Below are positions 1 through 8,315 of a DNA stretch of 64,000 nt, piece by piece; within the stretch, counting starts at the first letter, position 1, and each line of letters opens with the position of its first letter. Origin of the DNA: Brevibacillus parabrevis (lineage in GTDB: Bacteria; Bacillota; Bacilli; Brevibacillales; Brevibacillaceae); NCBI RefSeq assembly GCF_003710905.1, contig NZ_RHHV01000005.1, forward strand, positions 620,001 through 684,000, read 5' to 3'. Made by a program: the position numbers and the translations under genes. The notes beneath the pieces were generated by a model, which had not been told where the DNA came from, made no database searches, and saw only the letters and a list, made by a program, of their open reading frames with translations.

Positions 1-101
1 CCATTCTCACTATAGCAGATGGCTGATAGATTCGCAATAAGACAGCACTTGTGGTATCGTTTAGGATGGAAAACGTAAAAACGAGAAGGACGGTTACATA
101 C

Positions 102-1466
102 ATGAAGGCGCATAACGTTTTGATCATATGCTACATTTTTCCTCCCATCGGGGGCGGAGGGGTGCCGCGGCCGCTGAAAATGGCCAAATATTTGGGGGAG
201 TTCGGCTGGAACGTGCACGTGCTTACCGTCGATCCGACTTACCATGCAACGCTTGATCCAACGCTTTTGACCCAGCTTCCGGCTGACGTCAGCATTCATC
301 GGGCGAAAGAGTGGAAGCTGTTGCCGGGCAGAGGACAAGCTGCTGCGGCAAGCGGGAGCGGCTCGACTGCCGTGGCAAACACCGGCGCGCGTCCATCGTT
401 GAAAGCGCAGGTCAAAAAGCAGATCGTGAACGTCCTGAAAAAGGTCAAGCCGTACTTGTTGATCCCGGACGATCAAATTCTTTGGCTGCCCAATGCGCTC
501 AAGCTCGGGCGGGAAATCATGCGTCAGGAAAAAATCGACGTGATTTTCTCCACCTCCGGGCCTGTTACCAACCATCTGATTGCCGAAAAGCTTGCCGACG
601 AATTTGGCTGCAAATGGGTGGCAGACTTCCGCGATCCGTGGACGCAAAACATGCACACTTCGGGTATTCCGTGGCGCGAACGTCTGGAAGAGCGGATGGA
701 AGCGCGAGTAATGGCAAAAGCGGATGCGATTACGACGGTAACGGCGACTTTTGCCGAAAACTTCCGCAAGAAGCACCAGGAGCGAATCAAGCGGATGGAG
801 CTGATCTACAACGGCTTCGATCAGGGCGATTTCCAAGGGCTTGCTCCAAGTCACGCGGCTCCCGGCAAATTCCACGCTGTCTATGCGGGCATTTTGTATC
901 AAAAGCGCAATCCGCGGCTGCTCTTGCAAGCAATCCGCGAGCTGATCGACGAAGGCAAGGTGGACAGGCAAGAGCTGATGCTCAGCTTTGCAGGCGTGTT
1001 TGACTATCCCGGCTATTCGGAGAACCGGGACTGCGTGAAGGCGCTCGAACTGGGCGACATCGTGCGCGTCTTGGGAAATTTGCCGCACAAGGAAGCGCTC
1101 GGATTGATGAAAAGCGCCGACGCCCTTTTGCTGATCGGGGATGTGTCGAGTGATGCCGGGGCGTACATCCCGGGCAAGCTCTACGAGTACATGGGCATCG
1201 GCAATCCGATACTCGCCTTGAACAAGGCGGGAGAGGCGACGGAGATTATCGAGAATTTCCGTCTCGGCCAAGTAGCCGATCCGGAACAGAAGGATGCGAT
1301 CAAAGAAGCTTATTGGAAGCTGTATCGGGAATGGAAGGAAAACAGCAGTCAGGCAAAAGGCGAGGCAGAGCGCGGAGCGGACTTTGCCGAGCGAGTCAAG
1401 CCGTACGAGCGCCGCGAGCAGGCAAGACAGTTGGCCGACCTGATGAATGAGCTGCTGACCAGATAA
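102..1466 (+). CDS. Glycosyltransferase family 4-like protein
   Basis: Probable glycosyltransferase of 454 residues that transfers a sugar from an activated donor during surface polysaccharide synthesis. The N-terminus carries the GT4-type start FPPIGGGGVPRPLKMAKYL (residues about 11-30). A C-terminal GT-B donor lobe follows (GNLPHKEALGLMKSADALL, then a YIPGKLYEYMGIGNPILAL-like segment). An upstream in-frame GTG at 51 exists, but ATG 102 has GAGAAGGA at 83-90 and gives the normal N-terminus. A terminator follows the stop, so the gene is probably its own unit or the last of one entering from the left. Donor and acceptor cannot be told from the sequence. The neighbouring ligase, flippases and csaB point to cell wall polymer assembly (inference). 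Confidence 0.8.
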   Translation: MKAHNVLIICYIFPPIGGGGVPRPLKMAKYLGEFGWNVHVLTVDPTYHATLDPTLLTQLPADVSIHRAKEWKLLPGRGQAAAASGSGSTAVANTGARPSLKAQVKKQIVNVLKKVKPYLLIPDDQILWLPNALKLGREIMRQEKIDVIFSTSGPVTNHLIAEKLADEFGCKWVADFRDPWTQNMHTSGIPWRERLEERMEARVMAKADAITTVTATFAENFRKKHQERIKRMELIYNGFDQGDFQGLAPSHAAPGKFHAVYAGILYQKRNPRLLLQAIRELIDEGKVDRQELMLSFAGVFDYPGYSENRDCVKALELGDIVRVLGNLPHKEALGLMKSADALLLIGDVSSDAGAYIPGKLYEYMGIGNPILALNKAGEATEIIENFRLGQVADPEQKDAIKEAYWKLYREWKENSSQAKGEAERGADFAERVKPYERREQARQLADLMNELLTR

Positions 1467-1478
1467 CGTTGACCCCAT

Positions 1479-1515
1479 GCCCCGGGAGCCAGGAACAGGC
1501 TGCGGGGCTATTTTT
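1479..1515 (+). terminator. Intrinsic terminator after the glycosyltransferase
   Basis: GCCCCG...CGGGGC stem with a small bulge, then TATTTTT. It lies between the glycosyltransferase stop and the MFS ribosome binding site, which argues against starting the MFS gene upstream of it. Confidence 0.75.
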
Positions 1516-1542
1516 CATTCTGGGACAAAAACGAGGTGGAAC

Positions 1543-2700
1543 GTGAATACATCTTTGCTTAGTTTGCGGGCGTACAATTTCTTTTACTTTTCCTTGCTGT
1601 CGATTTTTATTTCGTTTTTACCAGTTTACTTGAGCTTTCGCGGTGTTACGCCGGCACAAATCGGCGTGTTGATTGGAGCAGGCTCCTTTATCGGCATTTT
1701 GTCGCAGCCGTTTTGGGGGATGGTCAGCGACCGGACGAAAACGATCAAGCGGGTCATTCTCGTCACGCTGGGCTTATCCATCGTTTCAGGAATTGCGTTG
1801 TTTACGACGACTCCGTTTTTCGCGTTGTTTTTGCTCGTAGGCGCCATGTATTTTTTCCTGTTGCCGACCGATCCTTTGACAGAGAGTCTCAACTATCGGA
1901 TGGCTGAGCAGCATCGCACAAGCTTTGGCTCCATTCGCACATTTGGCGCAGTCGGCTACGCTACAGCGTCTTTGTTCATCGGCTGGACGCTCGACCGATT
2001 GGGGATGGAACAGCTTGTCTGGCTGTTTGTCGGCTACGGCGTGCTTGCCTATTTGTGCGCGTTGGCGATGAAGGATGCTCCGGCGAGCAGCAAACCGTTG
2101 TCCTGGCCGGAGCTAAAGCGATTTTTCCTCTATCCGAAGACGCAGCGATTCTTTCTCCTCGTGCTGATCGCAGCGACTCCGCACCGGACGAATGACAGCT
2201 TTCTCGGCGTGTACGTGCAAAGCTTGGGAGGCACGACCGGAGATGTCGGGCAGGCGTGGTTTTTGGCAGCGGTGAGCGAAGTGGCGTTTTTCGCGATCAG
2301 TGCGCGGATTTTGGCCCGCTGGAGCGAAATCAGGCTGATTATGCTCGCATCGGCGCTGTACGCCATTCGCTACGTGCTGTGTGCGCTGGCTCCTTCACCG
2401 GAATGGGTGGTCTACTTGCAACTGACGCAAGGCGTCACGTTCGTCATTTTTTACACCGCGACGATTCAATACTTGTACAAAATCATCCCGGAAGAATGGA
2501 GAGCGACCGGACAAACCGTATTGGCCGTTTTGTTTTTCGGCATATCGGGCATCATCGGTTCGCTGCTGGGCGGCTGGCTGTTTCAGCAAAGCGGGGGCGC
2601 TGCGCTTTATTGGGCGATGGGCATATGCTCGGCAGTTGCCTTCGTCTACAGCCTGATGCTGGCAAGCTCGAAAAGCTCAGTGGGTGGTGCGGGAATGTAA
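1543..2700 (+). CDS. MFS transporter (MFS_1-like)
   Basis: Integral membrane transporter of the major facilitator superfamily, 385 residues, with about 12 hydrophobic segments. The loop after helix 2 reads GMVSDRTKTIKR, matching the G-x-x-x-D-R/K-x-G-R-R type signature of the family. The start chosen is GTG 1543, preceded by GAGGTGG at 1533-1539. An ATG at 1477 lies inside the upstream terminator and would add an unlikely soluble leader. The substrate is unknown. It sits beside envelope polysaccharide genes, but MFS proteins of this size may equally export drugs or import sugars. Confidence 0.8.
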   Translation: MNTSLLSLRAYNFFYFSLLSIFISFLPVYLSFRGVTPAQIGVLIGAGSFIGILSQPFWGMVSDRTKTIKRVILVTLGLSIVSGIALFTTTPFFALFLLVGAMYFFLLPTDPLTESLNYRMAEQHRTSFGSIRTFGAVGYATASLFIGWTLDRLGMEQLVWLFVGYGVLAYLCALAMKDAPASSKPLSWPELKRFFLYPKTQRFFLLVLIAATPHRTNDSFLGVYVQSLGGTTGDVGQAWFLAAVSEVAFFAISARILARWSEIRLIMLASALYAIRYVLCALAPSPEWVVYLQLTQGVTFVIFYTATIQYLYKIIPEEWRATGQTVLAVLFFGISGIIGSLLGGWLFQQSGGAALYWAMGICSAVAFVYSLMLASSKSSVGGAGM

Positions 2701-2705
2701 ACGAA

Positions 2706-2744
2706 AGAGCCTGCCGCGAAATTTCTTCGCAGCAGGCTCTTTTT
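2706..2744 (+). terminator. Intrinsic terminator after the MFS gene
   Basis: AGAGCCTGC...GCAGGCTCT stem followed by TTTT. It stands between the MFS gene and the convergent lipoprotein gene and may serve both strands. Confidence 0.8.
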
Positions 2745-2833
2745 CTGTGCCAAACGCTTCGTTGTTTTGGCTAAAAGCGGACGTGGCCGCAAGTGGTCAT
2801 GGGCCTTTAGCCGTTTGACGGGAGCCGGGCTTT

Positions 2834-3652
2834 CTAGTAGAGCAAGTATTTCTCCACTTCTTCCGGTTCCTTGATGTTGATGCCGCCTGTATCGCCGTAC
2901 TTGTACAGGTTGAACTTCACTTGCTGGTCCATCGTCCCGGCTTCCGGCAACGGCAGGATGATCCACGTCTCGTACTGATGAATCAGCCGGTCTTCCTTGC
3001 CGAACCAGAATGTCGCTTTGATGGTCGATTCTTTCAAAATGTATTCGAGGTCAGGGCGATCGCCGACCAGCTTTTTCAGCGGCTCAAACAGCGGGCTTTG
3101 ACTTTTCGCCAGCCACTCGGCACCAGTCATTTTGACTTGGAACGGCACGGAGACGACGCCAATCGCTTTTTCATCCGGAAGCTGCACAGCCCGATCCATG
3201 AAAGGCAGCCAGTCCTCGAAGCCTTTCAGTACGTCAAATTCCAGCGGCTCGTCCGGAGCAGTCACCCAGTAGTCGTTGGAACGGATGTAGCGTTTGTCGC
3301 CGATCCGGTAGTACGTGTACGGCTGTGCCGCGATGCGCGTGCCGACATTGTAGCCTTTGTCGGTGAGGACGGCTCCGTCGAACATGCTTGTCGTGGAGCG
3401 GGAGAGAATCCGGTTGATTACGTATCCTTTGTACCAGAAAGCTTGCGCGTCTTTTTCCGTTTTTCCTTTTTCCAAAGCGGTTTTCAGCCATTCTGCGGCC
3501 GATTCGGTCTGCGCGGTCGTCGTCTGCTCAGGCTTCGTATCGAAGTTGGTAGTGGTAAAAGCTTTCGTTCCCGACTCGTACGTGCAACCGCCGAGCATGG
3601 AAGCCGTGCAGATGGCAGCGAGCAATGCCCATGCTTTTGTGCGTTTACGCAT
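2834..3652 (-). CDS. Lipoprotein of unknown function
   Basis: 272-residue predicted lipoprotein. A basic N-terminus and hydrophobic core end in the lipobox LGGC, with Cys23 as the acylated residue. A Thr/Gln-rich linker follows, then a soluble domain exposed outside the membrane. I do not recognise the domain; it lacks enzyme motifs I can name and its many Tyr/Trp residues suggest a beta-rich fold. It is the last gene of a three-gene minus-strand operon, and its ATG overlaps the stop of the VCBS-repeat gene by 8 bp, so translation is likely coupled. The partnership suggests a role with the O-antigen-ligase-like protein (inference). Confidence 0.7.
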   Translation of the reverse strand: MRKRTKAWALLAAICTASMLGGCTYESGTKAFTTTNFDTKPEQTTTAQTESAAEWLKTALEKGKTEKDAQAFWYKGYVINRILSRSTTSMFDGAVLTDKGYNVGTRIAAQPYTYYRIGDKRYIRSNDYWVTAPDEPLEFDVLKGFEDWLPFMDRAVQLPDEKAIGVVSVPFQVKMTGAEWLAKSQSPLFEPLKKLVGDRPDLEYILKESTIKATFWFGKEDRLIHQYETWIILPLPEAGTMDQQVKFNLYKYGDTGGINIKEPEEVEKYLLY

Positions 3653-5273
3653 GGCGACCCCTCCTTACAACCCCGTATACGAGCAGACCGGCAAACAGGG
3701 CGATGGTCAACGCGAATACCGGAATGTTGTGCTGCTTGAACACGAGAATGCGATGCGAATTTTCCAGCGAAGCGACGATCTCGTTTTGCTTGTCGCCGTC
3801 GATATCTCCGATCTGGACGTTGATCAGCGGCAAGTAAATGCGCCAGTTTTCCTTCAAGCCCTCTGGCGTATAGTCGTAGCCGGAGAGATAGCGTGCATCG
3901 GTCGTGCTGATCCAGCTGCGCGCTTTGGCGACGATCTCGGGCGTCTGGTCGGTGCCGACCGCAGCGAAGTTGGAGAAGCGGAAGCTCTTGTCCTTTTCGT
4001 CGCTGGCCCAGAGAATGTCCCAGGTGCCATCCGCTTTCGGTTTCAAAATGTACGAAGGTCTGCCAGCTACGAGCAGCTCGTCCACCTTGTCGTGGTCGAT
4101 GTCAGCCGGAATGAACTCTCCGGTGGCAAGCTCGGCCTGCTTGCGGGTCAATTGATAAGCTTCGGTGAGTGTGCCGTCCGGCTCAACAGCCAGCACGCTC
4201 AAATGCTCGCCAATGACGATCAGCCCTTCACGGCCATCAGGCAAGTTCATGGTGGTCAGCAACTTGGTTGCTTTGGTAGAGCCGCCAAATGGCTTGCCTT
4301 CGTATGTGCCTGTCAGCATGCCGTTTGTAATATGCAAGTCTTTGAATTTGCTTCCCAGCTCATGGCGCACGTCCATGCTGCCTTTGTTTGTCTCAAGCAT
4401 GTTGGCGATGTTGTTCAGATCGAGCACAAAAGCGCGGTGTGCCGTCGTACCGGCTTGCATCATGGCTTCCGAGTATGGCTGTCTCTGCACGTTTGGAACG
4501 AGCTTGTCGTCTTTCATCGTGTAATACGGGAAGCCAGGGTAGTCTGTTGGCAAGTTTTCCTTGATCCGCTCCATCGTTTCGGCTGGAATCTGGTCGTTTT
4601 TCATCCGGACTATTTGGCCGTCTTTCCAGGACATCACATAGAGCGACACAGGTTCCGCCTGCAAATGGCGCAGCTTTTCCGCCATTGCTTTTTTCTCTTC
4701 TTCTGTTTCCGGCTTCTCGACCTTTTCCGGCAGCGGTAGTTCTTCGGCATTGCCGTAGGTGACAATCTCCATTTTTCCGTCGCCATCGACGTCGTACAAG
4801 GTCATCGGGAAGTAGTCTACCCAGTCGCCGTTGTACATCCGGCTTGATTCGTACTGAACGGTAAAGTGGCTGAGTGCCGGCAACGTGTAGCGGTTGAACG
4901 TGACATTGGCCAGCACCGCGATCAGGACGAGCGGAGCGACAGCGCGCCAGCTCAAACGGCCGTACCATTTGACGAGCAGGGCAATCACGATGATGGCGAC
5001 AGCGCCGCCAATGAGCAGAGCAGCCGTCGTTTTCACGTCGACGCGGGTCAAGGCGCGGTCCAGCAGCAAAAAGCCGACGGTGAACACAAGCACCTGTCGC
5101 CGCTCCGATGGGTGAATCACGTAGTAGCAAAACGCGAGCAGCGGCAAGAAAATCAGCAAAGCGATCCAGCTCAGGTCAAGGAACGCAGGCTTGACGAGCA
5201 GATGGTAAATCAAAAACAGGGCAATGGCGTACAGCGCCCAGCTTATTGTAGAGAGAATAGGATTGCGGCGCAT
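3645..5273 (-). CDS. Membrane protein with VCBS/FG-GAP-type repeats
   Basis: 542-residue protein with four or so N-terminal membrane helices (about residues 8-125) and one C-terminal helix (HNIPVFALTIALFAGLLVYG). The large extracytoplasmic part between them carries calcium-binding beta-propeller repeats of FG-GAP/VCBS type: YDVDGDGKMEIVTYG, DIDHDKVDELLVAGR and IGDIDGDKQNEIVASL. Such propellers usually bind proteins or sugars. Start ATG 5273 follows AAAGGTGGTG; longer in-frame reading runs into the upstream gene. It begins 4 nt after the stop of the ligase-like gene and overlaps the lipoprotein gene by 8 bp, so the three are one operon. Function is not known; a scaffold for polymer attachment is a guess from context. 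Confidence 0.75.
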   Translation of the reverse strand: MRRNPILSTISWALYAIALFLIYHLLVKPAFLDLSWIALLIFLPLLAFCYYVIHPSERRQVLVFTVGFLLLDRALTRVDVKTTAALLIGGAVAIIVIALLVKWYGRLSWRAVAPLVLIAVLANVTFNRYTLPALSHFTVQYESSRMYNGDWVDYFPMTLYDVDGDGKMEIVTYGNAEELPLPEKVEKPETEEEKKAMAEKLRHLQAEPVSLYVMSWKDGQIVRMKNDQIPAETMERIKENLPTDYPGFPYYTMKDDKLVPNVQRQPYSEAMMQAGTTAHRAFVLDLNNIANMLETNKGSMDVRHELGSKFKDLHITNGMLTGTYEGKPFGGSTKATKLLTTMNLPDGREGLIVIGEHLSVLAVEPDGTLTEAYQLTRKQAELATGEFIPADIDHDKVDELLVAGRPSYILKPKADGTWDILWASDEKDKSFRFSNFAAVGTDQTPEIVAKARSWISTTDARYLSGYDYTPEGLKENWRIYLPLINVQIGDIDGDKQNEIVASLENSHRILVFKQHNIPVFALTIALFAGLLVYGVVRRGRHA

Positions 5274-5277
5274 GGGT

Positions 5278-6540
5278 TCACCACCTTTTGTTTTGTGTTT
5301 GGTCGACGTACAAAGCGCAGAGGAAGCCGCCAAACAGCCAGAAATAGAGGGCCATGAACGGCACCTCGAAAATGTTTTCCACGAGGTTGTGCGTCGCGAC
5401 CGCAATCAACCCGCCAAACAGGCCAAGCACTGTGAAAAAGTGCGGCGATCCGATCAGCTTGCGAATCAGTCCCGCTCCGTATTTCAGCATGGAGACGACC
5501 AGACCGATCCAGAGGATGATGCCGATCAGACCGTACTCAGCCAAGCTTTTGAAGAAATAGCTGTCGGAGTAAATCGTGCCAAAATGTCGGGAGGCTACTG
5601 CCCCGCCGTGATGGCCGAGACCGACTCCGAACAGCGGCTCGATGCGCATTTTGTCATACGCTTCGCCCCAGCGGCCTACACGGCCTCCCTGGCTGCTCGA
5701 CTCGAAGTATTCAGGTGTGAACAGCGTGAAAATCCGGTTTTTGATCGTTCCAACCATCGGAACGGACTCCGGCACGAAAAACAGAGCGACAAGCCCGATG
5801 ACACCTGCAAGCACCAGATAGCCTGCAATTCGTTTGTTCCATATGTAGAAGCAGATGAACATCGCAAACGCAAGCGCAAACCAGGCTCCACGCGATCCGG
5901 TCAAAAGCAGCGCGGCAAGTGTCGCCAGAGTGACGACGGCCCACAGCCCTTTTTTCCACAGCCCCTTCGACTGGACGAACAGTCCGGCCGCTACTGGTAC
6001 GATCAAAGCCATGTAGCTGCCCAACACGTTTGGACTGGTTACGAACGAAAAGGCGCGAGTCGTAATGGCTTCGCCTTCCTGTACCCATGATTCGGGCGTT
6101 TTGACGCCGAGGGCGACCTGCATGACGCCGACGAGCGCGGCCAAAAAGCCGATCAGGGCGAGAACCTTCATAAATTTGTCCAGGTCTTCAACGGACTTCA
6201 ACAAATAAAAGCCCATCAAAAAGGCGATGATGTACTGGTAGACAGAGCGGAATCCTTCCACGCTGGCTTCCCAGTTCGCCATGTCCGTTACCATCAAGGC
6301 AAGGCCGAGGACGAAGAAGGCGCTGAGCAAATGTTTGATTCCAGGCATCGTCCGGTTCGTTTGCAAAAAAGCGCCGAACGTAAACACCATCAAGATGATG
6401 AGCAACGCTTCATCCCAAAAAGACGAAACGACTGGAATCGGTAGAATCTTTCGCAAGACATAGTCGATTACCGGATAGGCCAACAGCAGATACAACCACG
6501 TGGTTGATTGGCTTCCCCACTTCACAACGGTTTCTCTCAT
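5278..6540 (-). CDS. O-antigen ligase/polymerase family (Wzy_C) membrane protein
   Basis: 420-residue polytopic membrane protein with about ten hydrophobic segments and the Wzy_C-type region around GSRGAWFALAFAMFICFYIW, followed by a large extracytoplasmic loop (GGRVGRWGEAYDKMRIEPLF, GVGLGHHGG). WaaL/Wzy proteins join or polymerise undecaprenyl-linked glycans outside the membrane. Start ATG 6540 has AGGAGG upstream (6552-6558). A good minus-strand promoter lies at 6581-6610. It leads the operon ligase, VCBS membrane protein, lipoprotein. In a Gram-positive genome beside csaB the substrate is probably a secondary cell wall polysaccharide or another envelope glycan (inference). Confidence 0.8.
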   Translation of the reverse strand: MRETVVKWGSQSTTWLYLLLAYPVIDYVLRKILPIPVVSSFWDEALLIILMVFTFGAFLQTNRTMPGIKHLLSAFFVLGLALMVTDMANWEASVEGFRSVYQYIIAFLMGFYLLKSVEDLDKFMKVLALIGFLAALVGVMQVALGVKTPESWVQEGEAITTRAFSFVTSPNVLGSYMALIVPVAAGLFVQSKGLWKKGLWAVVTLATLAALLLTGSRGAWFALAFAMFICFYIWNKRIAGYLVLAGVIGLVALFFVPESVPMVGTIKNRIFTLFTPEYFESSSQGGRVGRWGEAYDKMRIEPLFGVGLGHHGGAVASRHFGTIYSDSYFFKSLAEYGLIGIILWIGLVVSMLKYGAGLIRKLIGSPHFFTVLGLFGGLIAVATHNLVENIFEVPFMALYFWLFGGFLCALYVDQTQNKRW

Positions 6541-6580
6541 TTTGTTTGTAGTCCTCCTACAGGCAGGGATTAACCTACCC

Positions 6581-6610
6581 ATTATAATGAATCTGGCAAC
6601 CTGCAAGCAA
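6581..6610 (-). promoter_or_regulatory. SigA-type promoter of the ligase operon
   Basis: On the minus strand: -35 TTGCTT (6610-6605), 18-bp spacer, -10 TATAAT (6586-6581), about 40 nt upstream of ATG 6540. Confidence 0.65.
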
Positions 6611-6626
6611 GCTGGCGGGAAAGAGG

Positions 6627-6656
6627 TTGGTAGGAAAGCTAGAAATAAGATATGAT
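6627..6656 (+). promoter_or_regulatory. Probable promoter of the murJ-like gene
   Basis: TTGGTA (6627-6632), 18-bp spacer, TATGAT (6651-6656). It diverges from the ligase-operon promoter and leaves a leader of about 125 nt before the murJ-like start. Confidence 0.45.
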
Positions 6657-6788
6657 AACAGGTGTGTTTGAGCTGGAGCGATTCGCAAAAGCTCTATGAA
6701 ATTTTCACGAACGAAAAACAGGCTGTGCCCGATTGCTGTCTATGCGACGGACACCATTGTTTTGAACGAGGGATAGGAGAATTGGGTC

Positions 6789-8315
6789 ATGAGTTTGTTG
6801 AGAATTGCCTCCATGATCGTCGTGCTGACGCTCGTGGGAAGGCTGCTGGGATTTTTTCGCAGCGTATACGTCTCCAACCTGTACGGCACAGGGATGGAGG
6901 CAGATGCGTTTAACATCGCAGCGACGATCCCTTTGACGCTGTTTCTGGTTGTACCCGGCGCAGTCAATGCCGTGCTGATTCCGACGATGCGCGGTTTGCT
7001 TGAAAAGAAAGAGCCGACCAGCGAGCTGTACCACAAAATGCTCGCGATCATTCTGGGAATATTCACACTGCTGGCGCTGTTGGGTGTCGCTTTCTCCCAT
7101 CAGTTGGCAGCGATGTTCGGCCTGTCAGGGGAAAAGCTGGAACTGACAGCCGAGATGCTTCAGTGGATGTGGCCTTCCGCCATTTTTATCGGCTTGACTG
7201 GATTGTGGTCGAGCTTGTGCAATGCGCACCAGCATTTTTTCACGCCGACTTTGGGCACGGTAGCGAACGGAGCCTTGGTCATCATCGGGATGTACATTCT
7301 CGTTCCGATCTACGGGTCAGTTGGCCTGGCGATTGCGACAAGCATCGGTTATTTGGCGGCGATGCTGACGATGCTGCCTACCTTGCGCAGCTTTGGCTAC
7401 ACGCATCGGGTGTCGCTTGCCTGGAGAGAGGATGCCTCGTTAAAAGGGATGGGCGAGCGCGTCATTCCGATTTTGATTGGCGCCGTAGTGGCACAGGCGA
7501 CGACATTTATGGAAAGAGGCTTTGCGGAAGGGGTAGGGACAGGCGTAGTCTCCGCGCTTGCCAATGCGAATCAGATCGTGCAGATGCCGATGGCGATTTT
7601 TGTAGGCGCGTTTACTTTGCCGCTGTTCCCGCTGTTGGCGAGTCACGTCAAACGCGGCGAGATGGCCGAGATGAAGCAAATCTTGCAAAAAGGACTTGCC
7701 TATCTGTTCATATTGCTCGTGCCCGTCACGGTTGGTCTTGCCTTGTACGCAGAGCCGGTCGTCCGCCTCGCTTTTGAGCGGGGAGCTTTTGACGAGCATT
7801 CTGTCGCACTGACTGCCTGGGCCTTGCCGTTTTACGGGCTGGGGCTGTATTTCCTGGCAGCCCGCGATTTGCTGACTCGCGCCTTTTACGCGCTGGAAAA
7901 CACGAAGACACCCGTCATCATCGGGGCTATCGGAATCGGCGTATACGTGCTGGCCAACTGGCTGTTGATTCCGTTGCTCGGACACGGCGGGATTGCGCTG
8001 GCAAATGCCGTGTCGGCCATCTGCCAGGCGCTGCTCCTGTTTCTGTTGCTTTGGCGAGCCGTGGGCAGTCCGGTGCGGGCGAGCTTTCTTGCCACCGCAG
8101 GGAAGACACTTTTGGCCTGCGCGATCATGGGTGCCGCGATTGTGCTCGTCGATCCGTGGCTGTCGCTTTTGTCCGTCTGGCTGTATTTGCCGATCGGAAT
8201 TGGCGGCGGAGCTTTGATTTATGTGCTCGTGATGGCTGTCCTGCGCGAACCGCTCGTATCGGAGCTGCTGCAAAAAGTGCGGAAGCGTTCTACTCCGGCG
8301 GCAGGGCGCTCGTAA
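6789..8315 (+). CDS. murJ: MurJ/MviN-family lipid-linked glycan flippase
   Basis: 508-residue, about 14-helix MOP-superfamily transporter. The start SLLRIASMIVVLTLVGRLLG and the segment YVSNLYGTGMEADAFNIA are typical of MurJ, which flips lipid II across the cytoplasmic membrane. Further MviN-like sequence is ARDLLTRAFYALENTKTPV near residue 360. Start ATG 6789 follows GGATAGGAGA. The genome may hold other lipid II flippases, so this copy may instead serve a secondary polymer, as the cluster suggests (inference). Its last 26 bp overlap the 3' end of the convergent capK-like gene. Confidence 0.85.
   Translation: MSLLRIASMIVVLTLVGRLLGFFRSVYVSNLYGTGMEADAFNIAATIPLTLFLVVPGAVNAVLIPTMRGLLEKKEPTSELYHKMLAIILGIFTLLALLGVAFSHQLAAMFGLSGEKLELTAEMLQWMWPSAIFIGLTGLWSSLCNAHQHFFTPTLGTVANGALVIIGMYILVPIYGSVGLAIATSIGYLAAMLTMLPTLRSFGYTHRVSLAWREDASLKGMGERVIPILIGAVVAQATTFMERGFAEGVGTGVVSALANANQIVQMPMAIFVGAFTLPLFPLLASHVKRGEMAEMKQILQKGLAYLFILLVPVTVGLALYAEPVVRLAFERGAFDEHSVALTAWALPFYGLGLYFLAARDLLTRAFYALENTKTPVIIGAIGIGVYVLANWLLIPLLGHGGIALANAVSAICQALLLFLLLWRAVGSPVRASFLATAGKTLLACAIMGAAIVLVDPWLSLLSVWLYLPIGIGGGALIYVLVMAVLREPLVSELLQKVRKRSTPAAGRS

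Noticed and set aside
3357-4739. 460-codon plus-strand frame
   Set aside because: Antisense to the VCBS-repeat membrane protein gene, no ribosome binding site and no motif.
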